Positions 17,775 to 25,231 of a stretch of 64,000 nt of DNA are shown here, piece by piece. Each line of letters starts with the position of its first letter. Position 1 is the stretch's first letter. Made by a program: the position numbers and the translations under genes. Source of the stretch: a virus; IMG/VR virus record IMGVR_UViG_3300035169_000087, positions 1 to 64,000 of that record. The stretch is one strand, 5' to 3'. The notes below the pieces were generated by a model. The model searched no databases and was not told where the DNA came from. It was given only the letters and a program-made list of their open reading frames with translations.

Positions 17775-18269
17775 TCAGAGCATTGCCCTGGTTTCGTCGC
17801 CGTCGGTTTCGCCGCTCTTGCTGCGGGTGCGCCCGTCGTGTTCGGTGCGGTAGCGGCGCTGGGCTTCGGCGAGGCGCAGTTCGAAGTAGTGGATGGTTTC
17901 GGCTTGGGTGCGGCGGAATTCGGCTTCGAGCTGGTCGCGCTGAGCGGCCGTCAGGACGCGTTCGTTGCGGATGCGCGCGATCATCGGGTGTTCTTCCGCG
18001 TTGTCGATCTCGGCGCGGATGAGCGCGGCGGCGCGGGCCATGCCGGCGGCTTCGAGGGCTTCGGTGGCGTCGCTTTGCCGTAGTGCGTGGGCGACGGCGA
18101 TGACGTCTTCGATGCGGCGGGGGGCGTAGCCCTTGCCGGTGTACCACTTGGAGATGTTGCCGGTGGTCATGCCGAGGATGTCGGCGATTTCGGCTTGGCT
18201 GATTCCGCTGGCGTCGAGCGCTGCGCGAAACCATGCCGACCAGGTGTGTGCGGGGTCGGCGTCCGGCAT
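17775..18269 (-). CDS. Immunity repressor (HTH, cI-like)
   Basis: 164 residues. ATG 18269 has GGAGGA at good spacing, better than the longer frame. Residues 15-60 form an XRE-type helix-turn-helix (SQAEIADILGMTTGNISKW); the rest is helical with a basic tail. No protease/LexA-like Ser-Lys domain is seen, so it is the short repressor type. It is transcribed away from the early genes across an operator-rich gap, the standard immunity switch layout. Confidence 0.8.
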   Translation of the reverse strand: MPDADPAHTWSAWFRAALDASGISQAEIADILGMTTGNISKWYTGKGYAPRRIEDVIAVAHALRQSDATEALEAAGMARAAALIRAEIDNAEEHPMIARIRNERVLTAAQRDQLEAEFRRTQAETIHYFELRLAEAQRRYRTEHDGRTRSKSGETDGDETRAML

Positions 18270-18298
18270 GGCGCGTCCTCCGGTACTCGGTGGGGGGT

Positions 18299-18328
18299 CC
18301 TTCATTTTTGAAGGAAGCGTACCGCTTC
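18299..18328. promoter_or_regulatory. Repressor-side operators
   Basis: CCTTC-N6-GAAGG (18299-18314) and GAAGCG-TAC-CGCTTC (18314-18328) are adjacent inverted repeats sharing the GAAG/CTTC core found again at the early promoter. Confidence 0.6.
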
Positions 18329-18468
18329 TCAGTGTATGCGGCGGGTTACCCGTGCGTAAGTAGCGTGACGCAAAGTCGCAGCGCCCGAACACATTCCTGA
18401 CTTAGCCGCAGGTCATCCCACGACTGCGTGGAAGTTGCGCAACCTGCCCGTGACCTGCGGCGAATGGG

Positions 18469-18523
18469 TTGCGCTTCCTGCCGGAAGCGTGTAGCTTCCT
18501 ACATACAGGAAGGAACTTCCTTC
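18469..18523 (+). promoter_or_regulatory. Early promoter overlapped by operator palindromes
   Basis: TTGCGC (18469-18474) and TAGCTT (18492-18497) are spaced by 17 and suit an actinobacterial promoter. Within and after it lie GCTTCC-TGCC-GGAAGC (18473-18488), GGAAGC-GTGTA-GCTTCC (18483-18499) and the perfect 15-base palindrome at 18509-18523 centred on C516. The half-sites match those beside the repressor, so repressor bound here would block the promoter. Confidence 0.65.
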
Positions 18524-18545
18524 TTTTCTTGATCGAGGAGCCAGA

Positions 18546-18884
18546 ATGGCCCGACTCCGCAGCGGCGTGCGCTACCGCCTCAAGCGCGCACCGCAGGACG
18601 GCCCGGCGACCCCGTCCAACGACGCACTGATATGGCTCGCCGCCCTGAACCCCGCATGGACCCGCGGCCCGCAGATGGTGCCCAACATCGAGGCCATCGC
18701 CCGCGCCGCACACATCAACCCCGTGTCCCTGCTGCGCGCCGCACAACGCGACAGCGAGATCTCCCAGCGCATGATGGCCAGCCTCGTGTGCGCCTGCGTC
18801 GAGCACGGCGAGAAGCACGACCGGGCGTTCAGCGCACTGTTCGAACTCGTGCGCGACAGCGACTACGCCGGAGCCGCCGCATGA
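18546..18884 (+). CDS. First early gene, Cro-like candidate
   Basis: 112 residues from ATG with GAGGAG at ideal spacing. The N-terminus is basic (ARLRSGVRYRLKR). Residues 44-65 (VPNIEAIARAAHINPVSLLRA) could form an HTH-like helical pair. It is the first gene behind the operator-covered promoter, the place of Cro. Function is inferred mainly from position; no named family recognised. Confidence 0.55.
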   Translation: MARLRSGVRYRLKRAPQDGPATPSNDALIWLAALNPAWTRGPQMVPNIEAIARAAHINPVSLLRAAQRDSEISQRMMASLVCACVEHGEKHDRAFSALFELVRDSDYAGAAA

Positions 18885-19162
18885 GCGACGAGACCCGCTG
18901 GCGCACCGTCACAGAGACCGCCGAGCACTTCAACATCAGCCGCAACGCCGTCTACGAGGGCTGCAAGAACGGCGGCTGGCCGCACCGGCGCCCCCACAAG
19001 GGCGTGCGCGCACCGATCCTGTTCGACCCAGCGCAGGACTGGCCGGTGATCGCGGAGCTGATGCGCCCGGCATCGACACGAGTCCCCGTCAACGCCGCTC
19101 CGTCCATCGCGCGGATCGACCGCGGGATGAAGCGCCGGATGCCGCAGCGCACAGCCGCCTAA
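18881..19162 (+). CDS. Excisionase-like HTH protein
   Basis: 93 residues, ATG overlapping the previous stop (ATGA). Residues 10-40 (TVTETAEHFNISRNAVYEGCKNGGWPHRR) have the winged/MerR-like helix-turn-helix of excisionases and helix_turn_helix_17 proteins; the C-terminus is Arg-rich. As second gene of the early operon it is a good candidate for the recombination directionality factor. Confidence 0.6.
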   Translation: MSDETRWRTVTETAEHFNISRNAVYEGCKNGGWPHRRPHKGVRAPILFDPAQDWPVIAELMRPASTRVPVNAAPSIARIDRGMKRRMPQRTAA

Positions 19163-19170
19163 ACGCAGAA

Positions 19171-19208
19171 AACCGCCCTGCCCGGGGGCCTCCGGGCGGG
19201 CGGCGGTT
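19171..19208 (+). terminator. Strong hairpin between early genes, possible attenuator
   Basis: AACCGCC (19171-19177) pairs with GGCGGTT (19202-19208). Inside, CTGCCCGG (19178-19185) pairs with CCGGGCGG (19192-19199), leaving a two-base bulge. No T run follows. It may limit transcription into the recombination genes or be an antitermination target. Confidence 0.5.
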
Positions 19209-19241
19209 CATCCACCAGTACAACCGATTTGAGGAGCTTTG

Positions 19242-20363
19242 GTGGCGTATCCCAGCGTAACGCAAGCCCAGCACCGCGTCAGTGACGCGAAGGTCAAGGG
19301 CAAGTCAGAGTTCGGTGAAACCTCGCGGCGGTGGTGGCAGCGCAAGGGCGAAGCGCAACCCGCGCCCGCCGAGCCCAGCACGTTCCCCAACCCGGCCGGA
19401 CGCACGCAGATCCTGCCGCTGGTCGAGCACCACAACCCGGCCCCGCCCGCCGCGCCGCAGGTTCTCTACCGGGAGCGGCCCATCGACCTCGACAAGGCCG
19501 CGTGCAACATCTCCCTCGCCGCCAACAGCTCGGTCCTGCACGGCTGGTCTGCGATCAAGTTGAGGGAGTCGCTGGAGCGGCACCTGCGGGTGGTGAACGC
19601 CCTGGCGGAGCGGGAGGTCGCCGAAGGCCTCAAGCTGATCGAGCGTCCGAAGAACGCCGGCGCGGCGACGGATTCCGCGCTGGACAGCCTGCGGGAGGTT
19701 GCCGAGGCCGAGCGTAAGGCCAACGAGTTGGCGGGCGTGCAGATCACCGCCGAGGTGGACACGAAGGTGTTCGGTTCGGATCTCGGCGCGGTGTGGACGA
19801 ACGCGCGGGCGGTGAGCGACGACACGGCGCATTTCGAGCCGATCCGGCCGGATACGCCGGACCCGCGATTGAAGGTCACTGTCAAGACGGCCGGGATCGA
19901 GACGGTTCCCGCGACTGCTTCGGCCGATCCGGCGGCGGTCCCGTCTCCGGTGCATGTGTCGTCTGACGGGTCGCTCGCCCCCATCCCCGAGCAGCCCGCC
20001 CCGCTGGCCGCGCCGTTGCCGCGCCGCGGCGAGATCACGGTGCTGCCCGCAGGCGACAACGACCCGTCCAAGAGCCTCGACCCGCTGGAGGAGTCCCTGC
20101 TGCCCGGTTCGTGGGTGCAGGACGAGGGCAGCGACACCACCGGCCGTTTCTGGTGGCGCGTGTTGCACGTGCGCAAGTCGATCGGTGACGGCGCCCCGTG
20201 GACGCGGGTCGAGTTCGCGAACGGCCAGGTCCGCAACGTGGACTCGGGCGGCACTGTGCGGGTGCTGAGCCCGGATGCTGCGGCGCGGATGCTCACCGAG
20301 CACGTCGCGCAGCTCGCCGCGAAGGCCGAGGCCGAGCAGACGGACGCGGAGGCCGCGCGGTGA
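19242..20363 (+). CDS. Unknown phage protein upstream of the recombination genes
   Basis: 373 residues. GTG 19242 is preceded by GAGGAG at five bases; the TTG at 19239 is too close. Residues 1-75 are Pro/Ala-rich; 80-180 are helical with many charged residues (LRESLERHLRVVNALAEREV). A beta-rich C-terminal domain holds WRVLHVRKS and VEFANGQVRNV. No known domain seen. It overlaps the next start by four bases, so it is translated with the RecE/RecT genes. Confidence 0.7.
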   Translation: MAYPSVTQAQHRVSDAKVKGKSEFGETSRRWWQRKGEAQPAPAEPSTFPNPAGRTQILPLVEHHNPAPPAAPQVLYRERPIDLDKAACNISLAANSSVLHGWSAIKLRESLERHLRVVNALAEREVAEGLKLIERPKNAGAATDSALDSLREVAEAERKANELAGVQITAEVDTKVFGSDLGAVWTNARAVSDDTAHFEPIRPDTPDPRLKVTVKTAGIETVPATASADPAAVPSPVHVSSDGSLAPIPEQPAPLAAPLPRRGEITVLPAGDNDPSKSLDPLEESLLPGSWVQDEGSDTTGRFWWRVLHVRKSIGDGAPWTRVEFANGQVRNVDSGGTVRVLSPDAAARMLTEHVAQLAAKAEAEQTDAEAAR

Positions 20364-20563
20364 CCGAGTCCGAGATCCACGCGGTCCTCGCCGCAGCATT
20401 CGAAAACTGCCCGGAGGATGTGGCCGACACGCTACTGCGGTGGCGGCTCGCGCAGGGCACGCCGCTGGGGTCGAAGCTGCACCAGGACTTCAAGGAAGCC
20501 CTGTCCGATCTGGCAGGGACGGTCGCGTTCTACACGCGGCAGGGCAGCGAGGTGCTCGCATGA
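20360..20563 (+). CDS. Small unknown protein in recombination operon
   Basis: 67 residues from GTG, start and stop both in four-base overlaps with neighbours. Mostly helical (EIHAVLAAAFENCPEDVADTLL). Its place directly before the exonuclease hints at a partner, but nothing in the sequence shows a function. Confidence 0.65.
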   Translation: MTESEIHAVLAAAFENCPEDVADTLLRWRLAQGTPLGSKLHQDFKEALSDLAGTVAFYTRQGSEVLA

Positions 20564-21453
20564 CCGCCGTCCTGGAAACCCCGACGCCCGCCGGACCAAT
20601 CCGCATCACCCAGCCCGGCGTCTACGACATCCCCGCCGACACCTACCACCGCGACCCCGTCCCGGCCGGCTCCCTCTCCTCAACCGGCGCCCGCAAGCTA
20701 CTCACCCCGTCATGCCCCGCGAAATTCCGCTGGGACCAGACACACCCGCAACCCCCGAAAGACGAGTTCGACCTCGGCACCGCGGCACACAAACTCGTAC
20801 TCGGCAACGGCCCGAACATCGTCAAAGTCGACGCCGACTCGTGGCGCACGAACGCCGCCAAAGACAAGGCGATGGAGATCCGCGACGAGGGCGGCGTCCC
20901 ACTGCTGCCGCGCGAATACGAGCAGGTGCACGCCATGGCCGCCGCGCTACACAAGGTGCCGCTCGCCGCAGCGCTGCTCGCCGCGCACACAGGCCAAGCC
21001 GAGCAGTCCCTGTTCTGGATCGACCAGGAAACCGGGGTGTGGTGCCGGGCCCGGCCGGACTGGCTGCCCACATACGTCGGCGACCGCGTGATCGTCGCCG
21101 ACTACAAGAGCGCGCACTCCGCCGAACCGGAGAAGTTCTCCCGCTCGGTCCTCGACTTCGGCTACCACCAGCAGGCGGACTGGTACCTCGGCGGGATGCG
21201 GGCGCTGGGCCTCGGCTCGGAACGCAACGCGTTCCTGTTCATCGTCCAGGAGAAAACCCCGCCGTACGTCGTCTCGGTGATCGGCCTCGCGGAGATCGCA
21301 CTGATGGTGGGCCGCTCCCGCAACCGCAAGGCGCTCGAGTTGTACCGCGACTGCTCCCGCTCCGGCGTGTGGCCGGGCTACACGGACGACGAACCGGTGT
21401 ACGTGTCGCTGCCGCCGTGGGCGGAGCGCGAGGCCTGGGACGAGCTGGCATGA
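20560..21453 (+). CDS. RecE-like PD-(D/E)XK exonuclease
   Basis: 297 residues from ATG. The core is typical of the RecE/DUF3799 group: YHRDPVPAGSLSSTGARKLL, FDLGTAAHKLVLG, a PDW turn in VWCRARPDWLP and the D-x-K motif VIVADYKSA, then YHQQADWYLGGM. It degrades the 5' strand of double-stranded DNA ends to expose single strands for RecT-type annealing. The annealase gene follows after a 17-codon mini-ORF. Confidence 0.85.
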   Translation: MTAVLETPTPAGPIRITQPGVYDIPADTYHRDPVPAGSLSSTGARKLLTPSCPAKFRWDQTHPQPPKDEFDLGTAAHKLVLGNGPNIVKVDADSWRTNAAKDKAMEIRDEGGVPLLPREYEQVHAMAAALHKVPLAAALLAAHTGQAEQSLFWIDQETGVWCRARPDWLPTYVGDRVIVADYKSAHSAEPEKFSRSVLDFGYHQQADWYLGGMRALGLGSERNAFLFIVQEKTPPYVVSVIGLAEIALMVGRSRNRKALELYRDCSRSGVWPGYTDDEPVYVSLPPWAEREAWDELA

Positions 21454-21503
21454 CCGCCGTCCGAACCATCCCGATCCACCTGCTTGAGGGGGAAACATCA
21501 TGA
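21450..21503 (+). CDS. 17-residue mini-ORF bridging exonuclease and RecT genes
   Basis: ATG overlaps the exonuclease stop (ATGA) and its stop overlaps the RecT ATG (ATGA). It encodes MTAVRTIPIHLLEGETS. The first four codons repeat those of the exonuclease gene. It contains the RecT ribosome site (GAGGGGG at 21485-21491). It is more likely a translation-coupling device than a working peptide. Confidence 0.35.
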   Translation: MTAVRTIPIHLLEGETS

Positions 21504-22366
21504 CCGAACTGGCAGTACACGAAGACATCGACCACACCAACGGCGCCCAGGTCGCGGTGCGCGACAACACGGCCCCGGCCGTCCTGGAGGACGTCGCGGT
21601 CAGCCCGCTGATGCTGTGGGCGTACGAGGCCAAGCAGGCGTCACAGATCGCCGGTTCGCTCGCCCGCACCTCGTTCGTGCCCGCGTCACTGCGCAGCAGG
21701 CGCCCGAACCCGGAGGAGGCGCGCGCGGAGGAGACCGCGAACATCACCGCCGCGATCCTCGCCGGCATGGAGTTGGGTCTGCGGCCGATGGCGACGATGC
21801 GTTCGATTGACATCGTGCAGGGCACGCCGGCGTTGCGGGCGCACGCGATGCGCGGGCTGGTGCAGTCCCGCGGGCACGAGGTGGAACTGGTCGAGTCGAC
21901 GCCGAAGCAGTGTGTGATGCGCGGCCGGCGTAAGGGTTCGGATCAGTGGCAGGAGGTGACGTGGACGTTTGATCGGGCGGCGGCGCTGGGTCTGACGTCG
22001 CGGGAGCAGTGGCGTAAGCAGCCGCAGACGATGCTGATCGCGCGGGCGACTGGCGAGGTGTGCCGTCTGATCGCGTCGGATGTGCTGCATGCGATGCCGT
22101 ATGCGGCCGAGGAGTTGGCGCAGGACGGTCGGCAGCAGGATGGCCGACTGACTGCTCCGGCTCGGGTGACTGCGGCGGAGATCATGCGTAACGCGCAGCA
22201 GGCGACGCAGGGCGCGGCTGAGATGCCGGAGATGCCGCAGATAGGGCTGCCCGTCACGGATCCGGCGTCTTCCTGCGGGTGGTGTGAGCAGCCGGGCCAT
22301 CACGAGGACGAGTGCCCGCAGCGTGAGGACGGCGACTACGCCGACACCGAAACGCCGGACGAGTGA
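21500..22366 (+). CDS. recT: RecT-family single-strand annealing protein with C-terminal zinc knuckle
   Basis: 288 residues. The RecT core spans about 30-215: VAAILAGMELGLRPMATMRSI-type motif (ITAAILAGMELGLRP), DIVQGTPALRAHAMRGL, EEVTWTFDRAAA-like strand and QTMLIARATGEVCRL. The tail carries CGWCEQPGHHEDEC, a C-X2-C-X4-H-X4-C knuckle like those of retroviral nucleocapsids. RecT anneals strands prepared by the exonuclease. The knuckle is not part of classical RecT and may add DNA or RNA binding. Confidence 0.9.
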   Translation: MTELAVHEDIDHTNGAQVAVRDNTAPAVLEDVAVSPLMLWAYEAKQASQIAGSLARTSFVPASLRSRRPNPEEARAEETANITAAILAGMELGLRPMATMRSIDIVQGTPALRAHAMRGLVQSRGHEVELVESTPKQCVMRGRRKGSDQWQEVTWTFDRAAALGLTSREQWRKQPQTMLIARATGEVCRLIASDVLHAMPYAAEELAQDGRQQDGRLTAPARVTAAEIMRNAQQATQGAAEMPEMPQIGLPVTDPASSCGWCEQPGHHEDECPQREDGDYADTETPDE

Positions 22367-22704
22367 TGGCCACCGTGTCGCACGCCTGGCAGGTGCTGCT
22401 CTCGCTGCCGCTGCCCGCGCGGGCCGGGATCGCGCTGTTCGCCGCGGTGGTGCCGTTGGGTATCTGGTCGCTGTCGAAGGCCGCCGCGGTGGTCCTGGTG
22501 GGCGCGGCCGGTGTTGCCGTGTCGTTCGCTCACCGCCTCGCCGGCCGGTTCAAGCCGCGCACGCCCGAGCTGGTGGTCACCGGCCCGATCCCGGTGCGGC
22601 CCGACGAGCCCGCGTGGCGCCGCGACGACGTGATCGAGGCGTGGGTGTCGGCGTGGGTGAACGGTGACGCGAGCCCCGACCGACGTAAGGACGCCGAGCG
22701 GTGA
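22366..22704 (+). CDS. Small membrane protein
   Basis: 112 residues from ATG in a TGATG overlap. Two hydrophobic segments (about 8-32 and 36-58) are followed by a Pro/Arg-rich soluble tail ending in DRRKDAER. No family recognised; co-translated with RecT upstream and a 36-residue membrane peptide downstream. Confidence 0.6.
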   Translation: MATVSHAWQVLLSLPLPARAGIALFAAVVPLGIWSLSKAAAVVLVGAAGVAVSFAHRLAGRFKPRTPELVVTGPIPVRPDEPAWRRDDVIEAWVSAWVNGDASPDRRKDAER

Positions 22705-22811
22705 GGGGCGCTGACGCCGTAGCCGCTTCGCTCGGCGCGCTGTTCTTCCTGGCCTACCTGCTTACGGGCGAGTTCATGGTCCGGCGTCGGCGCAAACCGG
22801 CCCGCTGGTAG
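22701..22811 (+). CDS. 36-residue membrane peptide
   Basis: GTG overlaps the previous stop. One hydrophobic span (AASLGALFFLAYLLTGEFMV) is followed by a basic end RRRRKPARW, giving a single-span protein with a cytoplasmic Arg cluster. Short, but the overlap and amphipathic pattern argue it is real. Confidence 0.5.
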   Translation: MRGADAVAASLGALFFLAYLLTGEFMVRRRRKPARW

Positions 22812-22871
22812 CCGCCTAGTTCCCTGCCTCCGATCCGCGCCCTCCCCCTCGGCGCTGCGAGGCAGGCGCGT

Positions 22872-22929
22872 CGCCCGTGGCCACGGGCGGCAACCGGTCC
22901 CGGTGTCACCCACCCGACACCGGGACCGG
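22872..22929 (+). terminator. Two consecutive perfect hairpins without U-tract
   Basis: 22872-22889 is an 18-base perfect palindrome around GTGGCCAC. It is followed by a 14-bp stem pairing 22894-22907 with 22916-22929, loop of eight. They sit in a 161-base gap before the clamp-like gene. Either a terminator of the actinobacterial type lacking T residues, or an RNA processing site. Confidence 0.5.
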
Positions 22930-22972
22930 CGAGGAGGGGACCTCAACCACTTCTGACCCCGAGGGGGCCTCG

Positions 22973-23716
22973 ATGTCCGAGTACCAGGCCGTATCCAGCC
23001 GCACACTCGCTCACCTCATCCGCGCCGTCATCGACCACGCCGGGACCGACGAGCGCAGCGACCTGCACGCCGTCCGCCTCGAATCCGACGGCACGTACCT
23101 GCACGCCGTAGCCACCGACCGGCTCACCCTCGCCGTGGCGCGCGAACTACTCGACCCGCAGCTGAACCCGGACCCGAAGCCGTTCACTGCCCTGATCGCC
23201 CCGCGTGACGCCGCGCACCTCGCGCAGATCGCCGACGGCGACGAGAACTTCGACGACGGTTTGCAGTTCACTGCCCCGCCGGACTTCCACACGCGGCTGC
23301 TGGTCAGTGATGGTCGGCCGCCGATCCTCGCCGCGCAGGTGCTGGTCCGCAAGGAAGGGGACGAGGAGTACCGCGACGACGCGTGCGCGAAGTTCGTGCT
23401 CGGCCCCGACGTCATCCCCTACGACTGGCGCGAGCTGGTACGCAGCTGCCTCAAGTCCGAGTTGGACGGTTCGGCGGGCGAGCGGACTATCGCCATCAAC
23501 CCGCACCTGCTTGCGCGTTGGAGTGGCTGCGAGGCCAGGCCGCTGCACTTCCGGATCACGGGCCCGTTCAATCCGGTGATCGTCACCGGCCCGGATTTCC
23601 TCGGCGTGCAGATGCCGGTCAAGCCTGCCGACGGCGAGTCGTTCGCGGCGCGCTACACGCCGTGGATCGACGACCTGCGCGGCGGGCTCAAGGACACGTC
23701 GGCGGCGACGGTCTGA
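22973..23716 (+). CDS. Sliding-clamp-like (DnaN-fold) protein
   Basis: 247 residues from ATG. Two stretches resemble beta-clamp domains: LHAVRLESDGTYLHAVATDRLTLAVAR (clamp motif of 'ATDgHRLA') split here as LHAVATDRLTLAV near residue 45, and the end FNPVIVTGPDFLGVQMPVKP, like the clamp C-terminal 'yllMPvr'. It is shorter than bacterial clamps (about 370). It may load on phage DNA as a processivity factor or interfere with the host clamp. Identity is inferred from motif order only. Confidence 0.5.
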   Translation: MSEYQAVSSRTLAHLIRAVIDHAGTDERSDLHAVRLESDGTYLHAVATDRLTLAVARELLDPQLNPDPKPFTALIAPRDAAHLAQIADGDENFDDGLQFTAPPDFHTRLLVSDGRPPILAAQVLVRKEGDEEYRDDACAKFVLGPDVIPYDWRELVRSCLKSELDGSAGERTIAINPHLLARWSGCEARPLHFRITGPFNPVIVTGPDFLGVQMPVKPADGESFAARYTPWIDDLRGGLKDTSAATV

Positions 23717-24102
23717 TGGACGACTTCGACACCTGCTTCGCCCGTGCGAAGGACGAGCCCGCGTTCAGTAACGGCACCGAGGGCTACGGCTGGATCGGCG
23801 CGAACTGTGAGACCTGCATCCACGACAAGGCCGCGCGGCAGGGCGACGTGGGCGGCTGCCCGCTGATCCTCGTGGCGCTGATGGGGCGCACCCCGCAGGA
23901 GTGGCTGGAAGGCGACCGCGACACGATCGTGCGCCGGTACACGTGCGTGATGTTCCGGCATGAGGACGACGGGGGCGACCCGGAGCCGAGGCCGATCCCC
24001 GACCCGCCGGGGCAGCTCACGCTGTTCCCGCGTGACGGGCTGGAGGGCGTTCGGATGCTCAAGTCGCTGCCCGAGCCGGTCTGGGCGGAGGTGGCCTCGT
24101 GA
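23716..24102 (+). CDS. Unknown cysteine-containing protein
   Basis: 128 residues, ATG in TGATG overlap. CETC near residue 35, a Cys at 51 and one near 80 (YTCVMF) could bind a metal. Ends in a Pro-rich stretch (PRPIPDPPGQLTLFP); QLTLFP resembles clamp-binding peptides (QLxLF), which is striking directly after a clamp-like gene. Function otherwise unknown. Confidence 0.6.
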   Translation: MDDFDTCFARAKDEPAFSNGTEGYGWIGANCETCIHDKAARQGDVGGCPLILVALMGRTPQEWLEGDRDTIVRRYTCVMFRHEDDGGDPEPRPIPDPPGQLTLFPRDGLEGVRMLKSLPEPVWAEVAS

Positions 24103-24716
24103 GTTTCGCTGCCGCTTTCTGGCTTCCCTCGCGCGACGAGGTGACGACCGCCGAGCCGCGCCCGCGTGACTTGCCGGACGACGACCTGCTCGCCGCGCTG
24201 GGCCGGGGCCTGGCTGAAGCGCCCGAGGCCGAACTGCTCGCCGCCGCCGACACCCTCACAGCCATCCACGGACCGGCACCCGCAGGCACCGCCGCCGCCT
24301 ACGACTGGCGTGCCCTGAGCGTCCGCCAACCCTGGGCGAACGCCATCCTCCGCGGCCCGAAGGACGTCGAAAACCGGGCGACCAAAACCAACCGGCGCGG
24401 CCCGATCCTCATCCACTCCAGCCAGCACTACGACCACAGCCGCGGCCCGGCGCCCGCGCTCGACCGGTGGATGCGTTCCGGTGGGGCGCCGTGCGACTGG
24501 ACGTTCGGCGCGATCCTCGGCGTCGCCACGGTTGAGGACTGTCACCGCTGTGACGGCTCCTGCTCCGAGTGGGCCGAACCCGAGTCGTGGCACTGGGTCC
24601 TCGGTGGCCGCCAGCTGCTGCCTGAGCCGGTGCTGTGTCGTGGCGCGCTAGGGTTCTGGCGCCCTACGCCAGACGTGCTCGCCGCGGTCCTCAAGCAGAT
24701 CGGCGGCGCGCCGTGA
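24099..24716 (+). CDS. ASCH-domain protein
   Basis: 205 residues from GTG overlap. After an acidic N-terminus the ASCH (PUA-like) signature is clear: LSVRQPWANAILRGPKDVENR, GPILIHSS and GAILGVATVEDC, ending with a GALGFWRP motif. ASCH proteins bind RNA or modified nucleosides; some are N4-acetylcytidine hydrolases. In phages they are common near replication genes. Exact substrate unknown. Confidence 0.8.
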   Translation: MSFAAAFWLPSRDEVTTAEPRPRDLPDDDLLAALGRGLAEAPEAELLAAADTLTAIHGPAPAGTAAAYDWRALSVRQPWANAILRGPKDVENRATKTNRRGPILIHSSQHYDHSRGPAPALDRWMRSGGAPCDWTFGAILGVATVEDCHRCDGSCSEWAEPESWHWVLGGRQLLPEPVLCRGALGFWRPTPDVLAAVLKQIGGAP

Positions 24717-25231
24717 TCGAGCAGACCGCGCTACGCATCGACACCTGTCACGACCTGAACCAGGCCGCCCAGACCCCCGCTGCGGCCCACGCCTCCGCCG
24801 CAGCGGGCCAGCCTCCCCTCGCGTCCACCGGCCCGCACGCCGACGCGCGAGGGGAGGGCACCACCTACACCGTCGCGCTCCCCGCCGGACTGCCGCTACT
24901 CAACGCCAACGACCGGATGCACTGGCGGCGGCGCAACGACATGACACAGGTCATCGTCGACGCCGCGATCGTCATGACCCGGAAGGCCAAAGTCCCCCGG
25001 CTGGAGCGGATCGCCATCAAGGCGGTCCTGCACCCCACCGACAAGCGGCGCCGCGACCCTCACAACTGGTATCCGTCGATCAAAGCGGCGATCGACGGCG
25101 TCGTACGGTCCCGCGCGGTCATTCCCGACGACGACTCCACGCATCTCGTCGATGTCTCCGTCGCACTCGGCGAACCGGTCAAGGGCGGCCAGCTGATTCT
25201 GTTGATCACGCCTCTCGGCGGTGCCTCATGA
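24713..25231 (+). CDS. rusA: RusA-like Holliday junction resolvase
   Basis: 172 residues from GTG overlap. The N-terminal 45 residues are an Ala-rich extension. RusA motifs follow: LLNANDRMHWRRR, then KRRRDPHNWYPSIKAAIDGVV and IPDDDSTHLVDV with the catalytic Asp residues (R-D-x-x-N ... K ... D, then DDD). It resolves branched DNA made by phage recombination. Confidence 0.85.
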   Translation: MIEQTALRIDTCHDLNQAAQTPAAAHASAAAGQPPLASTGPHADARGEGTTYTVALPAGLPLLNANDRMHWRRRNDMTQVIVDAAIVMTRKAKVPRLERIAIKAVLHPTDKRRRDPHNWYPSIKAAIDGVVRSRAVIPDDDSTHLVDVSVALGEPVKGGQLILLITPLGGAS

